A stretch of DNA of 64,000 nt from SZUA-22 sp963751695 (GCA_963751695.1 CAVVVP010000003.1:744001-808000); one strand, 5' to 3'. Numbered from the stretch's first letter, positions 8,582 through 17,560 are shown. Notes: a model not told the origin generated them from the letters alone. Translations and numbers: made by a program.

Positions 8582-9637
8582 TTACTTAATAAATAGATCA
8601 GCAATTTTTTCTGCATACCCCTTGGCATCGTAATCTCTAATGTTGATCAAGACTATTACTGTAAGATTGAATTCAGGTAATTTCATGTAGATGTTGCTAA
8701 ATCCACAGGTTGATCCAGTATGATATTTTCTTTCAAAGTTCTTATAGGGGTCTAATCTCCAGCCAAATCCATAATCAGCCACTTTGCCATCTGGAAGCTG
8801 TGTTTTCTGAAAAGCTAAACTCAATTTCTCTTTCTTCAGCAAAGTGGCATTTTCAATTGAATCATTCCACTTGAGTAGGTCAGTTGTTGAAGAATAAATT
8901 CCACCGTCTCCAAGCACAGCACTCGTCAAACTTTGATCCGAAAAGACGAATCCTGAGTCTGAGTTGGCATAACCAAATGCTCGGTTGCTAATTGTTGAGA
9001 TGCCATTTTCAAAGGCGATTGAATTGTTCATTCCGAGCGGTGTAAATATATTTTCATTAAGAAACTCGGCGTATGACTTACTTGAAATCTTTTCTATGAT
9101 CAAAGCAAGAATTGCATAACCTGAGTTGCTGTATTTATGCAAAGTTCCTGGTGGGAAGTAGGTTGAGTCTTGTTCGAGTAAAATTTCAAGCACATCTTGA
9201 TCCTTCAACGGGATCGCCAAGGTATCTGACATATAATTTTCATAATCCAAAATTCCGGATGTATGCTGTAGAATGTTCTTAATTTTTATTTCAGATTTAT
9301 TTATTGGAAATTTTGGAAAGAACTTTCCAATGGGATCATCAAAAGAAAGCTTACCTTCGTTTTCCAACAACATAATAGACAATGCTGTAAATTGTTTTGT
9401 TATTGAAGCTAGTCTAAAATTTGTTTTCGGTTCGATCTTTAACTTAGCTTCAAGATCTGCCAATCCAAATCCCCTTTGATAAATGATTTTGTTATCCTTT
9501 TGAACTGCAACAGAAACTCCGGGAGTTTCATCATTAAATTCTGAAAAAATTGAATTTATTTTAGTTTCCATGTTATCCTCTTGATCGCATCCCAATAGAA
9601 GTAAGATTGATACTATGCCCAACAAACATTTTTGCAT
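8582..9637 (-). CDS. Serine beta-lactamase-like hydrolase, lipoprotein
   Basis: This is a class C beta-lactamase/penicillin-binding-protein-fold hydrolase (Beta-lactamase domain) of 351 residues. The nucleophile motif is SITK (S78, K81), the YxN motif is YSN (Y169-N171), and an HTG near 305-307 stands in for the KTG of true beta-lactamases. The N-terminus is a lipoprotein signal with lipobox LLGC (Cys17), so the enzyme is predicted to be anchored to a membrane and face the periplasm. The family includes esterases, D-aminopeptidases and peptidoglycan-related peptidases. HTG rather than KTG argues against a dedicated beta-lactamase. The substrate is unknown. Confidence 0.85.
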   Translation of the reverse strand: MQKCLLGIVSILLLLGCDQEDNMETKINSIFSEFNDETPGVSVAVQKDNKIIYQRGFGLADLEAKLKIEPKTNFRLASITKQFTALSIMLLENEGKLSFDDPIGKFFPKFPINKSEIKIKNILQHTSGILDYENYMSDTLAIPLKDQDVLEILLEQDSTYFPPGTLHKYSNSGYAILALIIEKISSKSYAEFLNENIFTPLGMNNSIAFENGISTISNRAFGYANSDSGFVFSDQSLTSAVLGDGGIYSSTTDLLKWNDSIENATLLKKEKLSLAFQKTQLPDGKVADYGFGWRLDPYKNFERKYHTGSTCGFSNIYMKLPEFNLTVIVLINIRDYDAKGYAEKIADLFIK

Positions 9638-9682
9638 TAAATTCCTTGTTTTTAAATTGAGTAGAAATATATTATTGACGGA

Positions 9683-10507
9683 TTAATCCCTAAAAACTAC
9701 TGCTGACAAATATCCCACAACACTATTTATATCACCTGAAACGTCACTTGAGTCAGTGTGTGAAAGCACCTCTGCCTTTGATTTTGCTTGAAGTTCTGCT
9801 CCTTTCAATAAGGCAACAATCCCTCCGCCTCCGCATGCTTCACAAAGATGATTTTCCAGACCATTCATTAAATCTTGGTAGTTGAATGTATTGATGTTGT
9901 ATAGGATTGTAGAATCAATTCTATCGGCTTTTTCTTTCTTATAAAAATGGGAAAGGTCTGAGCTGACAATTACCACAGTTTTTTCATCCATTGATTTTGA
10001 TAATGACTCTGCCAAATCATCAATAAACACTCGACTCTGATCTCCAATAACCACTGGCACGATCGAAAATTGATTCCTTATTTTTTGCAAGAATGGCAAT
10101 TGTACCTCAAGTGCATGTTCATATCCATGACCTTCTACTCCATAGAATATACTTTCACTATTTTCTAGGATCATTTCGGCCAGATCCTTATTGACAGGAA
10201 CTATGCCTAGAGGAGTTTTATAAGCGTCACCATTATAAATAGAAATTCCACTAAAAAATTCTCTATGACTAGGTGAGATTATAATTACTGTCTCGAATTC
10301 CGCATCATTTTTTAGCACATTATATCCGTATGCCGCAGTTTTTCCAGAGTATACATAGCCGGCATGGGGAGAGATAATTCCGACAACATTTGTATATCGC
10401 TTTGCTGGTTTATAAGTATTAAGCAATAAAGTTAATTGTTTATCTAACTCTTCTTCATCGGCCGGATAGAACATTCCAGCAACAGCTTCTTCTCTAATTG
10501 TTTCCAT
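9683..10507 (-). CDS. amrB: MEMO1 family protein (AmmeMemoRadiSam system protein B)
   Basis: A 274-residue member of the MEMO1 family, which is structurally related to extradiol dioxygenases. It begins with REEAVAGMFYPADEEEL and carries the family blocks GIISPHAGYVYSGKTAAYGY, SPSHREFF, GYEHALEVQLPFL, VSSDLSHF and CGGGGIVALL, with histidines in the usual metal-site positions. The start at 10507 is set by a strong ribosome-binding site (AAGGAG, seven bases upstream). An upstream in-frame ATG at 10552 would add 15 residues not seen in the family. The gene overlaps the end of the AMMECR1 gene by 14 bases. The two families are known to co-occur with a radical SAM partner, which is not adjacent here. 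The biochemical role is unsettled. Confidence 0.88.
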   Translation of the reverse strand: METIREEAVAGMFYPADEEELDKQLTLLLNTYKPAKRYTNVVGIISPHAGYVYSGKTAAYGYNVLKNDAEFETVIIISPSHREFFSGISIYNGDAYKTPLGIVPVNKDLAEMILENSESIFYGVEGHGYEHALEVQLPFLQKIRNQFSIVPVVIGDQSRVFIDDLAESLSKSMDEKTVVIVSSDLSHFYKKEKADRIDSTILYNINTFNYQDLMNGLENHLCEACGGGGIVALLKGAELQAKSKAEVLSHTDSSDVSGDINSVVGYLSAVVFRD

Positions 10508-11063
10508 TGTTAAACTCCTTCTCTGAAAACACTTCAGCTGTAAATAGATCAATGTTTAAAACTCTTTCTCTCCACAGATCCCTATAAAAGCCAGCTTTCT
10601 CGCACAATGCTGATAAATACTGGTCTTTATTCATATTATGTTCATTTGGAACTTGAGGGAGCAGCAAACCGCGTTTTCCACTCTCTGATAATATCAGCCC
10701 ATGTTTACCAACAACAATATCTTCGTAAGTGTTCATTGGAAAAGGTTCGGATAGGACAGAAATTTCGATGCTGACATGGCTATATTCATCTTTAGTCAAT
10801 TTTTGAAAACGAGGATCAGCAATAGCAGCTTGAACAGCAGCATCTTTGACTGTCTGGGAAAGTGGAGAGTTTGAGGTTATATATCCTATACATCCCCTTA
10901 ATGAACCTTTTATAGTAAGTGTTATAAAGGCTCCCTTTTTACTAACAAATAGTGGATGTTCCCTAAAATCAATTTCTTGTGCTTCTGTTTGCTGAAAAAG
11001 TGAACGAATTGAATTACGAGCTAACTTCAGAAGAATTTGTTTTTCTTCTTTGCTAATATCCAT
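10494..11063 (-). CDS. amrA: AMMECR1 domain protein (AmmeMemoRadiSam system protein A)
   Basis: A 189-residue single-domain protein of the AMMECR1 family. It has the hallmark LRGCIGYI after an N-terminal helix, the block DPRFQKLTKDE, a strand IEISVLSEP and the motif GKHGLILS.GKRGLLLPQVP near the centre. The C-terminus contains CEKAGF, another conserved block. The function of the family is not established; its genes occur beside MEMO1 and a radical SAM enzyme in many prokaryotes. Here it lies directly upstream of the MEMO1 gene with a 14-base overlap, so the products are probably made in step and may work as a pair. Confidence 0.88.
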   Translation of the reverse strand: MDISKEEKQILLKLARNSIRSLFQQTEAQEIDFREHPLFVSKKGAFITLTIKGSLRGCIGYITSNSPLSQTVKDAAVQAAIADPRFQKLTKDEYSHVSIEISVLSEPFPMNTYEDIVVGKHGLILSESGKRGLLLPQVPNEHNMNKDQYLSALCEKAGFYRDLWRERVLNIDLFTAEVFSEKEFNNGNN

Positions 11064-11077
11064 GACAGTCCCTCCAA

Positions 11078-11902
11078 CTATTCAACTAGTTCGTATACAA
11101 AAACCTTGGTCTTTTCCTTTATGAAAACCAATAAATTATTATAAAGAAAAAATGAGTCGGGCGCAAATGCATTTAGAGTAGTGTTTAGTATTTCTTTAAA
11201 TACTGTCTTTCTTTTGAGAATATTGTAGGCAATAAGAGTGTTTATCAGTCCTCTATTCTTGCTTTGTGAATGATAATTAAAGATAAGAAAATTTCCCTTA
11301 GATATATATTCAACTTTTCCTTTCACTAAAAGCTTATTTGTTTCTTCGTTTATCAATTTATCGATGGTTTGATTCGTAGATGAGCCATAAAAAAATTCTG
11401 GAAAAGCGTAATTACTATAATCGGTTTCACTATCAGCAATAATTTTTAACTCATTTATGTTTGTTGGATTCTGGCCGAGGTCATCAATAAGTTCTCCATT
11501 TTTAGGATCAAGAGTAAAAACTTGCTTACCTTCGAATCTTTCCTGATAGACATAAATTTTATCATCCAAAATAAAAAGAAATGAATAAAGTTCGTTTTCC
11601 CATAGCACTTTTTGCGAGATAATATCAAATGCAAATATACCCTTATGTCCAGGCATATCAGGCTTGGCAAACTTGTGAAAAAAGATCACATCCCCGTATA
11701 TTGCTTCAACACCCAACCAATATTTTTCTTCCATTTGTTGATTTGTGAAAATGGTTTTTCCAGAATTTAGATCAAAACAATGGAAAAAAGCTTCCTTTTC
11801 TTCAGTGTTTCGAGTTTCGACTAGTAGTTTTTCTGGCTCACTTATCTTTATTCGCCAAATTTGATTTCCATCTGAATATGAGTATTTCTTTTTAAGCTTC
11901 AT
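11078..11902 (-). CDS. Uncharacterised cytoplasmic protein with propeller-like repeats (DUF4905-like)
   Basis: I do not recognise a characterised family with certainty. The 274-residue protein has no signal peptide or membrane segment. It contains repeated blade-like units in which an aromatic or hydrophobic strand is followed by a D-x-x-x-G or D-x-x-x-x-K turn, such as FDLNSGKTIF, FDIISQKVLW, LDPKNGELID and YNILKRKTVF. That pattern resembles PQQ/WD-type propellers and a DUF described in this bacterial group (DUF4905, from memory). It lies 14 bases upstream of the AMMECR1 gene and 24 bases downstream of tryptophanase, all on one strand, so it is probably part of that transcript. Confidence 0.55.
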   Translation of the reverse strand: MKLKKKYSYSDGNQIWRIKISEPEKLLVETRNTEEKEAFFHCFDLNSGKTIFTNQQMEEKYWLGVEAIYGDVIFFHKFAKPDMPGHKGIFAFDIISQKVLWENELYSFLFILDDKIYVYQERFEGKQVFTLDPKNGELIDDLGQNPTNINELKIIADSETDYSNYAFPEFFYGSSTNQTIDKLINEETNKLLVKGKVEYISKGNFLIFNYHSQSKNRGLINTLIAYNILKRKTVFKEILNTTLNAFAPDSFFLYNNLLVFIKEKTKVFVYELVE

Positions 11903-11926
11903 AATCTTTCTTCATGTGCATTGTAA

Positions 11927-13300
11927 TTATTGAATCGGTTTAAATGTTGCCGTGAAATGTCTTAGCATTGGGGCTTCATAAGTTATCTTAAAACCTTTTA
12001 GGTTCATACGATTATTGAAGACTTCAATAACAACTTCTGAAACATAATCAATATGACTCTGAGTATACACGCGCCGAGGAATTGCCAAACGTACCAACTC
12101 CATAGAAGGAGATATAATTTTGCCTTCTTGATCATACTTGCCGAACATAACACTCCCTATCTCAACAACACGTATACCTCCTGTTATATAGAGTTCGCAT
12201 ACAATGGATTGCCCAGGAAACTGACTTGGTTTGATTTGAGGAAGAAATCTACTTGCATCAATATAAATTGCATGTCCACCTGGAGGTTCAATTATTGGAA
12301 CTCCTGCCTCCAGCAGCTTGTTCCCAAGATATTCGGTGCTTTTAATTCGATAACGAAGATAATTTTCATCCAGAATTTCCTCTAATCCTTGCGCAACGGC
12401 TTCAAGATCACGACCAGCGAGACCTCCGTATGTTGGAAAACCTTCTGTTACAATCAGTAAGTTTCTACATTTCATTGCAAGTTCTTCATCATTCAAAGAC
12501 AAAAAACCTCCGATGTTTGCAAGACCATCTTTCTTCGCGCTCATGGTTGCACCGTCGGCATAAGAGAACATTTCCTGAGTAATTTCAAGTATAGACTTCT
12601 CTTTATAACCTTGTTCTCTCTTTTTGATAAAATAAGCGTTCTCTGCAAACCTGCAAGCATCAAGAAATAAGGGAACATCATACTTCGTGCAAATATTTTT
12701 TACTTCACGGATATTCTGCATTGAAACTGGCTGACCACCACCAGAATTATTTGTTATTGTTATCATAACTAAAGGAATATTTTCAACACCTTTCTCTTGA
12801 ATATAATTTTCAAGCGCATCAATATCCATATTGCCCTTAAAGTCAGCTCTCTGCTCCGGATGTTTTCCTACCTCTACCAAGATGTCTACAGCTTCTGCAC
12901 CACTAAATTCAACATTCGCTCGTGTTGTATCAAAGTGAGTGTTGTTTGGAATGAACTTACCTTCCCCCCCTAAAATTGTAAATAATATTTTTTCAGCAGC
13001 TCTCCCTTGATGAGTTGGAATTATAAATTGATCACCAGTGATTTTTTTTACCGTTTTTTCAAAACGGTAAAAACTCTTTGATCCAGCATAAGATTCATCT
13101 CCCTCCATAATACCTGACCATTGTTTAGCACTCATTGCTGAAGTACCACTGTCTGTAAGAAGATCAATTAAAACATCTTCAGCTTTAATTAAAAATGGAT
13201 TATACCCAGCATCCTTAAGTATTTTTTCCCGTTCTTCTTTGTTTGTAAACTTGATCGGTTCAACTGATTTGATTCGAAATGGTTCAATTATTGTTTTCAT
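11927..13300 (-). CDS. tnaA: Tryptophanase (tryptophan indole-lyase)
   Basis: This PLP-dependent beta-eliminating lyase splits tryptophan into indole, pyruvate and ammonia. The 457 residues run parallel to tyrosine phenol-lyase (TPL) with nearly identical numbering. The blocks SYADGATMSAKKDGL (PLP lysine, probably K257) and EGFPTYGGLAGRDLEA are close to both enzymes. Two specificity positions favour tryptophanase. D124 in THFDTT matches Asp137 of E. coli TnaA (Thr124 in TPL). I381 in RVVEIGS matches Val394 of TnaA, where TPL has the phenol-binding Arg381. No tnaC-like leader or tryptophan permease is visible nearby. The start is preceded by a 170-base gap shared with the divergent Yip1 gene. 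Confidence 0.88.
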   Translation of the reverse strand: MKTIIEPFRIKSVEPIKFTNKEEREKILKDAGYNPFLIKAEDVLIDLLTDSGTSAMSAKQWSGIMEGDESYAGSKSFYRFEKTVKKITGDQFIIPTHQGRAAEKILFTILGGEGKFIPNNTHFDTTRANVEFSGAEAVDILVEVGKHPEQRADFKGNMDIDALENYIQEKGVENIPLVMITITNNSGGGQPVSMQNIREVKNICTKYDVPLFLDACRFAENAYFIKKREQGYKEKSILEITQEMFSYADGATMSAKKDGLANIGGFLSLNDEELAMKCRNLLIVTEGFPTYGGLAGRDLEAVAQGLEEILDENYLRYRIKSTEYLGNKLLEAGVPIIEPPGGHAIYIDASRFLPQIKPSQFPGQSIVCELYITGGIRVVEIGSVMFGKYDQEGKIISPSMELVRLAIPRRVYTQSHIDYVSEVVIEVFNNRMNLKGFKITYEAPMLRHFTATFKPIQ

Positions 13301-13470
13301 AATTTATCTCTAAAACTTTATTGAAAACTTAATGGAATGAACTAATAATTACAACATGAACATTATTTCATTAAATCATTGTAATTATACTTCAAACTTA
13401 AATAAAGAAATGTTATTTTTAGTCAATTGCCAATTAAATAATTGTTCCACAAATAACAGGAGAAATTATT

Positions 13471-14304
13471 ATGGAAGAACAAAATGACCAAAATCTAAAT
13501 CCAGAGCCAACAGAAATTGAGGAAGAACTAGAAGAAGAAGAATTTAGCCACACCGATAAGATGGTGGGTGTTTTTACTGAACCAGTAAATACATTTACAA
13601 AGATGGCTAAACAAGAAACACACACAACAGATTGGGTAATTCCACTTCTTGTTTTTATAGTTTTATTAATTGCTTCGACAGTCATAATGCAGACTAATCC
13701 ACAGATTAAATACGATATGGTTGAGAAGCAAATAGAACAAGTAGAAAAAGGCTTGGATGAAGCAGTAAAAAATGGCCAAATGACTCAGGATCAAGCTGAT
13801 ACACAGATAGAACAAACAAGAGGATTTATGGAAAATGCTGGTGCCGCAATGCTAATTCCACAAGTCATTGGAATCTTAATTATTTCATTTATTGTATTCT
13901 TTGTTGTCAGTGGGTATTACTTTGCTCTTTCAAAATTTGGACTAAAAGGAGAGGGCACATATAAAGAGAGTATGGTTGGATACGGATTGCCCTTTTATAT
14001 TGCTGGAGTTCAAGTTATCCTTGTTTTGATTCTCTCAATGGTAATGAATAAAATGCTAACCGATACAAGTGTTGCAAGTTTTATTGATGCTGATAAAACA
14101 CAAATTTTAGGATTTTTACTAAGTAAATTGGATCCACTTTCAATCTGGTTCTATTTTGTCGTTTCTATAGGTTTATCCAGAATGTTTAAGGCAGAGAATT
14201 GTAAGAATTATGTGATTATGGTTTTTGTATCTTGGATAGCGTTCAGTCTAGTATTCTTCTATCTTGCAAAAGCAGTACCAGCTCTAAGCTTTATGAATAT
14301 GTAA
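13471..14304 (+). CDS. Yip1-family multi-spanning membrane protein
   Basis: A 277-residue protein with a very acidic N-terminus (about residues 3-27, including EEELEEEEF), then a short amphipathic segment with the phrase VFTEPVNTFTKM. Five hydrophobic helices follow near residues 50-68, 128-150, 165-190, 220-240 and 250-270. This arrangement fits the Yip1/DUF1282 domain seen in bacterial membrane proteins, where the function is unknown. Between the first and second helices lies a charged, probably coiled-coil periplasmic or cytoplasmic loop (EKQIEQVEKGLDEAVKNGQM). The ATG has a good AGGAG nine bases upstream. It is transcribed divergently from tryptophanase and appears to be monocistronic, followed by a weak hairpin. 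Confidence 0.75.
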   Translation: MEEQNDQNLNPEPTEIEEELEEEEFSHTDKMVGVFTEPVNTFTKMAKQETHTTDWVIPLLVFIVLLIASTVIMQTNPQIKYDMVEKQIEQVEKGLDEAVKNGQMTQDQADTQIEQTRGFMENAGAAMLIPQVIGILIISFIVFFVVSGYYFALSKFGLKGEGTYKESMVGYGLPFYIAGVQVILVLILSMVMNKMLTDTSVASFIDADKTQILGFLLSKLDPLSIWFYFVVSIGLSRMFKAENCKNYVIMVFVSWIAFSLVFFYLAKAVPALSFMNM

Positions 14305-14328
14305 ATCTAAATAATATTGAATCTGTCA

Positions 14329-14366
14329 AATAGAGATTTCATTATTGTGGAGTCTCTATTATTTTA
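14329..14366 (+). terminator. Weak hairpin after the Yip1-family gene
   Basis: AATAGAGA (14329-14336) and TCTCTATT (14353-14360) can pair around a 16-base loop, followed by ATTTTAT. It lies between two convergent genes and reaches the stop codon of the DUF971 gene at 14359. The loop is long and the T-tract poor, so this may not be a functional terminator. Confidence 0.35.
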
Positions 14367-14703
14367 TGTTGTCCTTCTTCAAATCGTGTTTCATTTTCCA
14401 GAATTCCCCCCATTCTGCAAGAAGATTCCACGAATAGATCCCATGATCAAAACCATCTTTCCAAGTGATTTGGATAGCATAACTTCCAACAACTTCAATA
14501 TTTCCAATTTCATATTTGCCAGGCTTGTCCGGACCTTGAGGGGCAGGTTCATAATGGGTCCAGAGAATAGTTTCTCCTTTGTTGGAGGCATCAGGTGATT
14601 CATCCCTTAAAAATTTCAGTGGAATTGTGTGCTCTCTTCCATCGTTCCAATCAATTGTGAGCGATTCTTGTCCATTCTTTTTTATTTTGGTCGGTTTTAA
14701 CAT
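14359..14703 (-). CDS. DUF971 domain protein (GBBH-like N-terminal domain)
   Basis: A small protein of 114 residues built from one DUF971/GBBH-like_N domain, with IDWNDGREHTIPLKFLRDESPD, the later GKYEIGNIEVVGSYAIQITW block and DGFDHGIYSW. In eukaryotic gamma-butyrobetaine hydroxylase the equivalent domain binds zinc. In bacteria the stand-alone form often occurs near Mrp/ApbC or Fe-S genes, and its role is unclear. The start at ATG 14703 lies two bases after the stop of the dGTPase gene. A longer frame from 14742 would add 13 unconserved residues and overlap that gene, so I rejected it. It is probably translated from the dgt transcript. Confidence 0.8.
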   Translation of the reverse strand: MLKPTKIKKNGQESLTIDWNDGREHTIPLKFLRDESPDASNKGETILWTHYEPAPQGPDKPGKYEIGNIEVVGSYAIQITWKDGFDHGIYSWNLLAEWGEFWKMKHDLKKDNIK

Positions 14704-14704
14704 T

Positions 14705-16063
14705 TTAATATATATCCGCAATTGAACTGTAATCCGGGTCAAATAATCGTTTATAATTAGTTAGTGCAAATGAATCGGTCATACCTGAGATATAGTCGCA
14801 AACTATCCTTGCGCGTTCGATTTTATTTTCTGCACTTTTGAGTAGTTGATCGGTAAAATTAGGAAGTAATTTAAATCCTTTTAGTTCCTCAACATAATTT
14901 TCTTTGAAAACATTGAAGATCATTTCGATCATTTGGTTCCCTTTAAATTCCATTTGATGAAGTTGAGGTGAATGGAAAACAAGATCTGCGGCAATTATTT
15001 TGTACATTCTTACTCGCTCAATTATTCTATCATCAACGGACAAAATATATTTGTAACGATTTGTTGTGTCATCCATAAATGTTTTTCGTTCTTTTATTGA
15101 GCACGCTAAAATAAATTCTCCAATCTGTGAACCAAATTTCGATTTGTACTTCTCGTTTTTAATCCACTCCTCAATTTTTTCAATGGTTTTTAGACTTTCT
15201 AGTGAAAGTGAACCTGAATTATTTTCTTTCCACTGCTCAATTTTCTTAATAGTAATGAAACCGCCTGAGATCGAGTCAACTAGATCATTAACAGCATATG
15301 CGGTATCATCAGCCCAGTCCATTATTTGACATTCAATGCTTCTGAAATCGTTAAGTCTATTGGGATCAGATAATTCTGAAGGCAGATTGGTTTTACCAAA
15401 CACGAAATTGATATAATCTTTCTGGTAATCATAAATAAAGTGATTCAGAGGATTATTAAAACTCGAATATGTCGCTTTATACTTAAGAACTGCATCTACA
15501 AAAGCTCGGCTCGGCTTCATACCTCTACGATTTTTTCCTATTGTATAGAAAATGTCTGTCAGAAGTCTGAGAGTTTGAGCGTTACCCTCAAAACCTCCGT
15601 AGGGAGTCATTAATTTGTTCAAAGTCCGTTCGCCCGCATGCCCAAATGGGGGATGACCCAGATCATGCGCCAGACATGCTGATTCAACTAGGTCTTGATC
15701 AATAAAATATTCTTCATTGAAAATGTTACTATGTTTTTTTGTTACAAAATTGCAGATCGATCTTCCAATCTGTGCAACTTCGATGGAGTGTGTTAATCTG
15801 GTACGATAGTAATCGTTTTCTCCTGGTAAGAAGACTTGGGTTTTTCCTTGAAGTCTCCTAAACTCAGATGAATGAATTAATCTATCTCTATCAATCTGGA
15901 ATGGAGTTCGATAATCTTCGTTTCTTGAACTTTCGGAAACTCTTTCGTAATCAAACTCGTTATAGAATAAATTTTTCAAATTTTTTCTTCTCTGATTACT
16001 TGGTTCTTCGCCAATTGATTTTATCTCCCTCTTTAATATTGAGGGAGTCTGTATATTCAGCAT
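14705..16063 (-). CDS. dgt: Deoxyguanosinetriphosphate triphosphohydrolase family protein (dGTPase, HD domain)
   Basis: An HD-superfamily hydrolase that removes triphosphate from dNTPs and so tunes the nucleotide pool. The 452-residue protein has the family N-terminal block DRDRLIHSSEFRRLQGKTQVF near 58-78 and then H92 in RLTHSIEV. The HD pair H133-D134 is in AHDLGHPPFGHAGE, and the distal Asp is in MDWADDTAY. The start shown (ATG 16063) overlaps the DUF192 gene by 68 bases. I kept it because the upstream residues ILKREIKSIGEEPSNQRRK resemble the family's normal N-terminal helix and no closer Met is available. Whether dGTP is the preferred substrate cannot be told from sequence. Confidence 0.92.
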   Translation of the reverse strand: MLNIQTPSILKREIKSIGEEPSNQRRKNLKNLFYNEFDYERVSESSRNEDYRTPFQIDRDRLIHSSEFRRLQGKTQVFLPGENDYYRTRLTHSIEVAQIGRSICNFVTKKHSNIFNEEYFIDQDLVESACLAHDLGHPPFGHAGERTLNKLMTPYGGFEGNAQTLRLLTDIFYTIGKNRRGMKPSRAFVDAVLKYKATYSSFNNPLNHFIYDYQKDYINFVFGKTNLPSELSDPNRLNDFRSIECQIMDWADDTAYAVNDLVDSISGGFITIKKIEQWKENNSGSLSLESLKTIEKIEEWIKNEKYKSKFGSQIGEFILACSIKERKTFMDDTTNRYKYILSVDDRIIERVRMYKIIAADLVFHSPQLHQMEFKGNQMIEMIFNVFKENYVEELKGFKLLPNFTDQLLKSAENKIERARIVCDYISGMTDSFALTNYKRLFDPDYSSIADIY

Positions 16064-16550
16064 TTACCTCAACTACGAATTTAGCTGGTTTGGTCGATCG
16101 GTAATGTCCTTCATCAAATGGAATTGCATTTTTGTGAATTGTTACAATTTCATTTTTTGCATTCACGAAGATAATATCAAGAGAGATCATCGTATTTCTC
16201 ATCCAGAAAGATTGCATAGATTCTGTGGGAAATAGAAAGAACATTCCCTGATCAAATTCCATCTTATCTCTATACATCATTCCTTTTGTCCTAGAATTAT
16301 AGTCCTCTGCAATTTCAATATCAATTTTGGAAATATATTCATTCGAATCATTTGTAAAAGTGAGTTCTCCATTTTTTTTAAAATCAATTGCTGTATACGA
16401 TCTCATAACATTACCATCACTTTTATTTTCTGTGTTAACAAGCAAATTTCCAAACGCCAAATAGAGAACTAATCCTAGTATTAGGATAATTGCAATTAAC
16501 TGGATTGGTTTGTTTTTTTTCTTTACCGATTTTCCCTCTCTATTTGCCAT
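15996..16550 (-). CDS. DUF192 family membrane-anchored protein
   Basis: A 184-residue protein with a basic N-terminus, one transmembrane segment at about 17-37 and a periplasmic DUF192 domain. The domain shows the typical run: IAEDYNSRTKGMMYRDKM, then GMFFLFPTESMQSFWMRNTMI, LDIIFVNAKNEIV and a final FVVEVNAEY with GDKI. No enzymatic residues are known for this family and its function is unknown. It is the first gene of a three-gene minus-strand unit with dGTPase and DUF971, and its 3' end overlaps dgt by 68 bases in another frame. Confidence 0.85.
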   Translation of the reverse strand: MANREGKSVKKKNKPIQLIAIILILGLVLYLAFGNLLVNTENKSDGNVMRSYTAIDFKKNGELTFTNDSNEYISKIDIEIAEDYNSRTKGMMYRDKMEFDQGMFFLFPTESMQSFWMRNTMISLDIIFVNAKNEIVTIHKNAIPFDEGHYRSTKPAKFVVEVNAEYTDSLNIKEGDKINWRRTK

Positions 16551-16632
16551 TATCTTCTTAGTAAATTTTATTAAATGAATTTATGTTTACATTTTAAAAA
16601 TGCAATTTACAATTTTTTATGGATTTTAAGTT

Positions 16633-17496
16633 ATGTCCAACATTATTAAACGAGAATTGCTTGATATTCCAGACTCAAAATTAGGATTAATAAAAAGTGG
16701 ATGGGGTGATAGCTGTGTGGAAAATGCTGAGGTGGAAAGAATAACTTATCTTTCTGATGGATTGAATGTTAAAGGTTACCTGGCATATCCAAAAGATTCC
16801 TCAAGAAAATATCCTTCTGTCATTTGGAATCGAGGCGGCATAGGAAATGCAGGAGTCATTGATTCATTTAATGCTCGCGGAATTTTTGGACAATTAGCAA
16901 GCTGGGGATATGTTGTATTTGCAAGTCAATATAGAGGTAATGATGGAGGCGAAGGAACTGATGAATTTGGTGGCGAAGATGTAAATGATATTCTAAACTT
17001 ACTTCCATTAGCAGAAGAAGTTGATGTTGCTGATAGTTCAAGATGGGGGATAGAAGGGTGGAGCCGCGGTGGTATGATGACATATTTAGCATTAACAAGA
17101 ACTGATATTTTCAAAGCTGCAATTGTAACTGGGGGAATTGCTAATCTTAGGTGTAATGCAGACGAAAGCCCATTTATGAAAAAATTGTATCAAGCCACAA
17201 TGGGAAAATATGGAAGCGAAGATTTTCAGAAAAAGTGTAGCACAAGATCAGTAATAAATTTTTCTGAAAAACTAAGTAAAGATACACCTTTACTTTTAAT
17301 GCACGGCACAAAGGATGAGCGAGTTCTCCCGCACGATACAATTGATCTTTCTATGAAACTGCTTGAACTTGGTATAGAATTCAGACTCGTTATATTTGAG
17401 GGGGGGGATCATTTTCTTAAATCGCATCGACAAGAAGTAGACTCTCAAAGAAAAATTTGGTTTGATAAATATCTGAAAGGAACTAAAAATTCGTAA
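16633..17496 (+). CDS. Alpha/beta hydrolase, prolyl oligopeptidase-like (S9-type)
   Basis: A 287-residue cytoplasmic hydrolase. The nucleophile elbow GWSRGG places the serine at S144, the acid is in LLMHGTKDERV near 228-238, and the histidine is in GGDHFL near 260. The strand VIWNRGGIGNAG supplies the oxyanion region. The fold and motif order match the catalytic domain of S9 peptidases and acyl-peptide hydrolases, but the beta-propeller is absent, so a small esterase or peptidase is more likely. The gene stands alone between a divergent minus-strand unit and sufE, with no export signal. The substrate is unknown. Confidence 0.82.
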   Translation: MSNIIKRELLDIPDSKLGLIKSGWGDSCVENAEVERITYLSDGLNVKGYLAYPKDSSRKYPSVIWNRGGIGNAGVIDSFNARGIFGQLASWGYVVFASQYRGNDGGEGTDEFGGEDVNDILNLLPLAEEVDVADSSRWGIEGWSRGGMMTYLALTRTDIFKAAIVTGGIANLRCNADESPFMKKLYQATMGKYGSEDFQKKCSTRSVINFSEKLSKDTPLLLMHGTKDERVLPHDTIDLSMKLLELGIEFRLVIFEGGDHFLKSHRQEVDSQRKIWFDKYLKGTKNS

Positions 17497-17560
17497 AGTT
17501 AAACAAATTCAAACTTTAACTAAAGATTAGTATATTTGCCTCATAAATAAGATAAATGAT

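Noticed and set aside
10508..10552. Upstream ATG for the MEMO1 protein
   Set aside because: A strong AAGGAG directly precedes the ATG at 10507 and the extra residues are foreign to the family.
11927..13300. Tyrosine phenol-lyase instead of tryptophanase
   Set aside because: The two specificity positions (D124, I381) are those of tryptophanase; the phenol-binding arginine is absent.
14317..14598. Small plus-strand gene over the DUF971 gene
   Set aside because: It is the antisense shadow of DUF971, whose conserved protein motifs lie on the minus strand.
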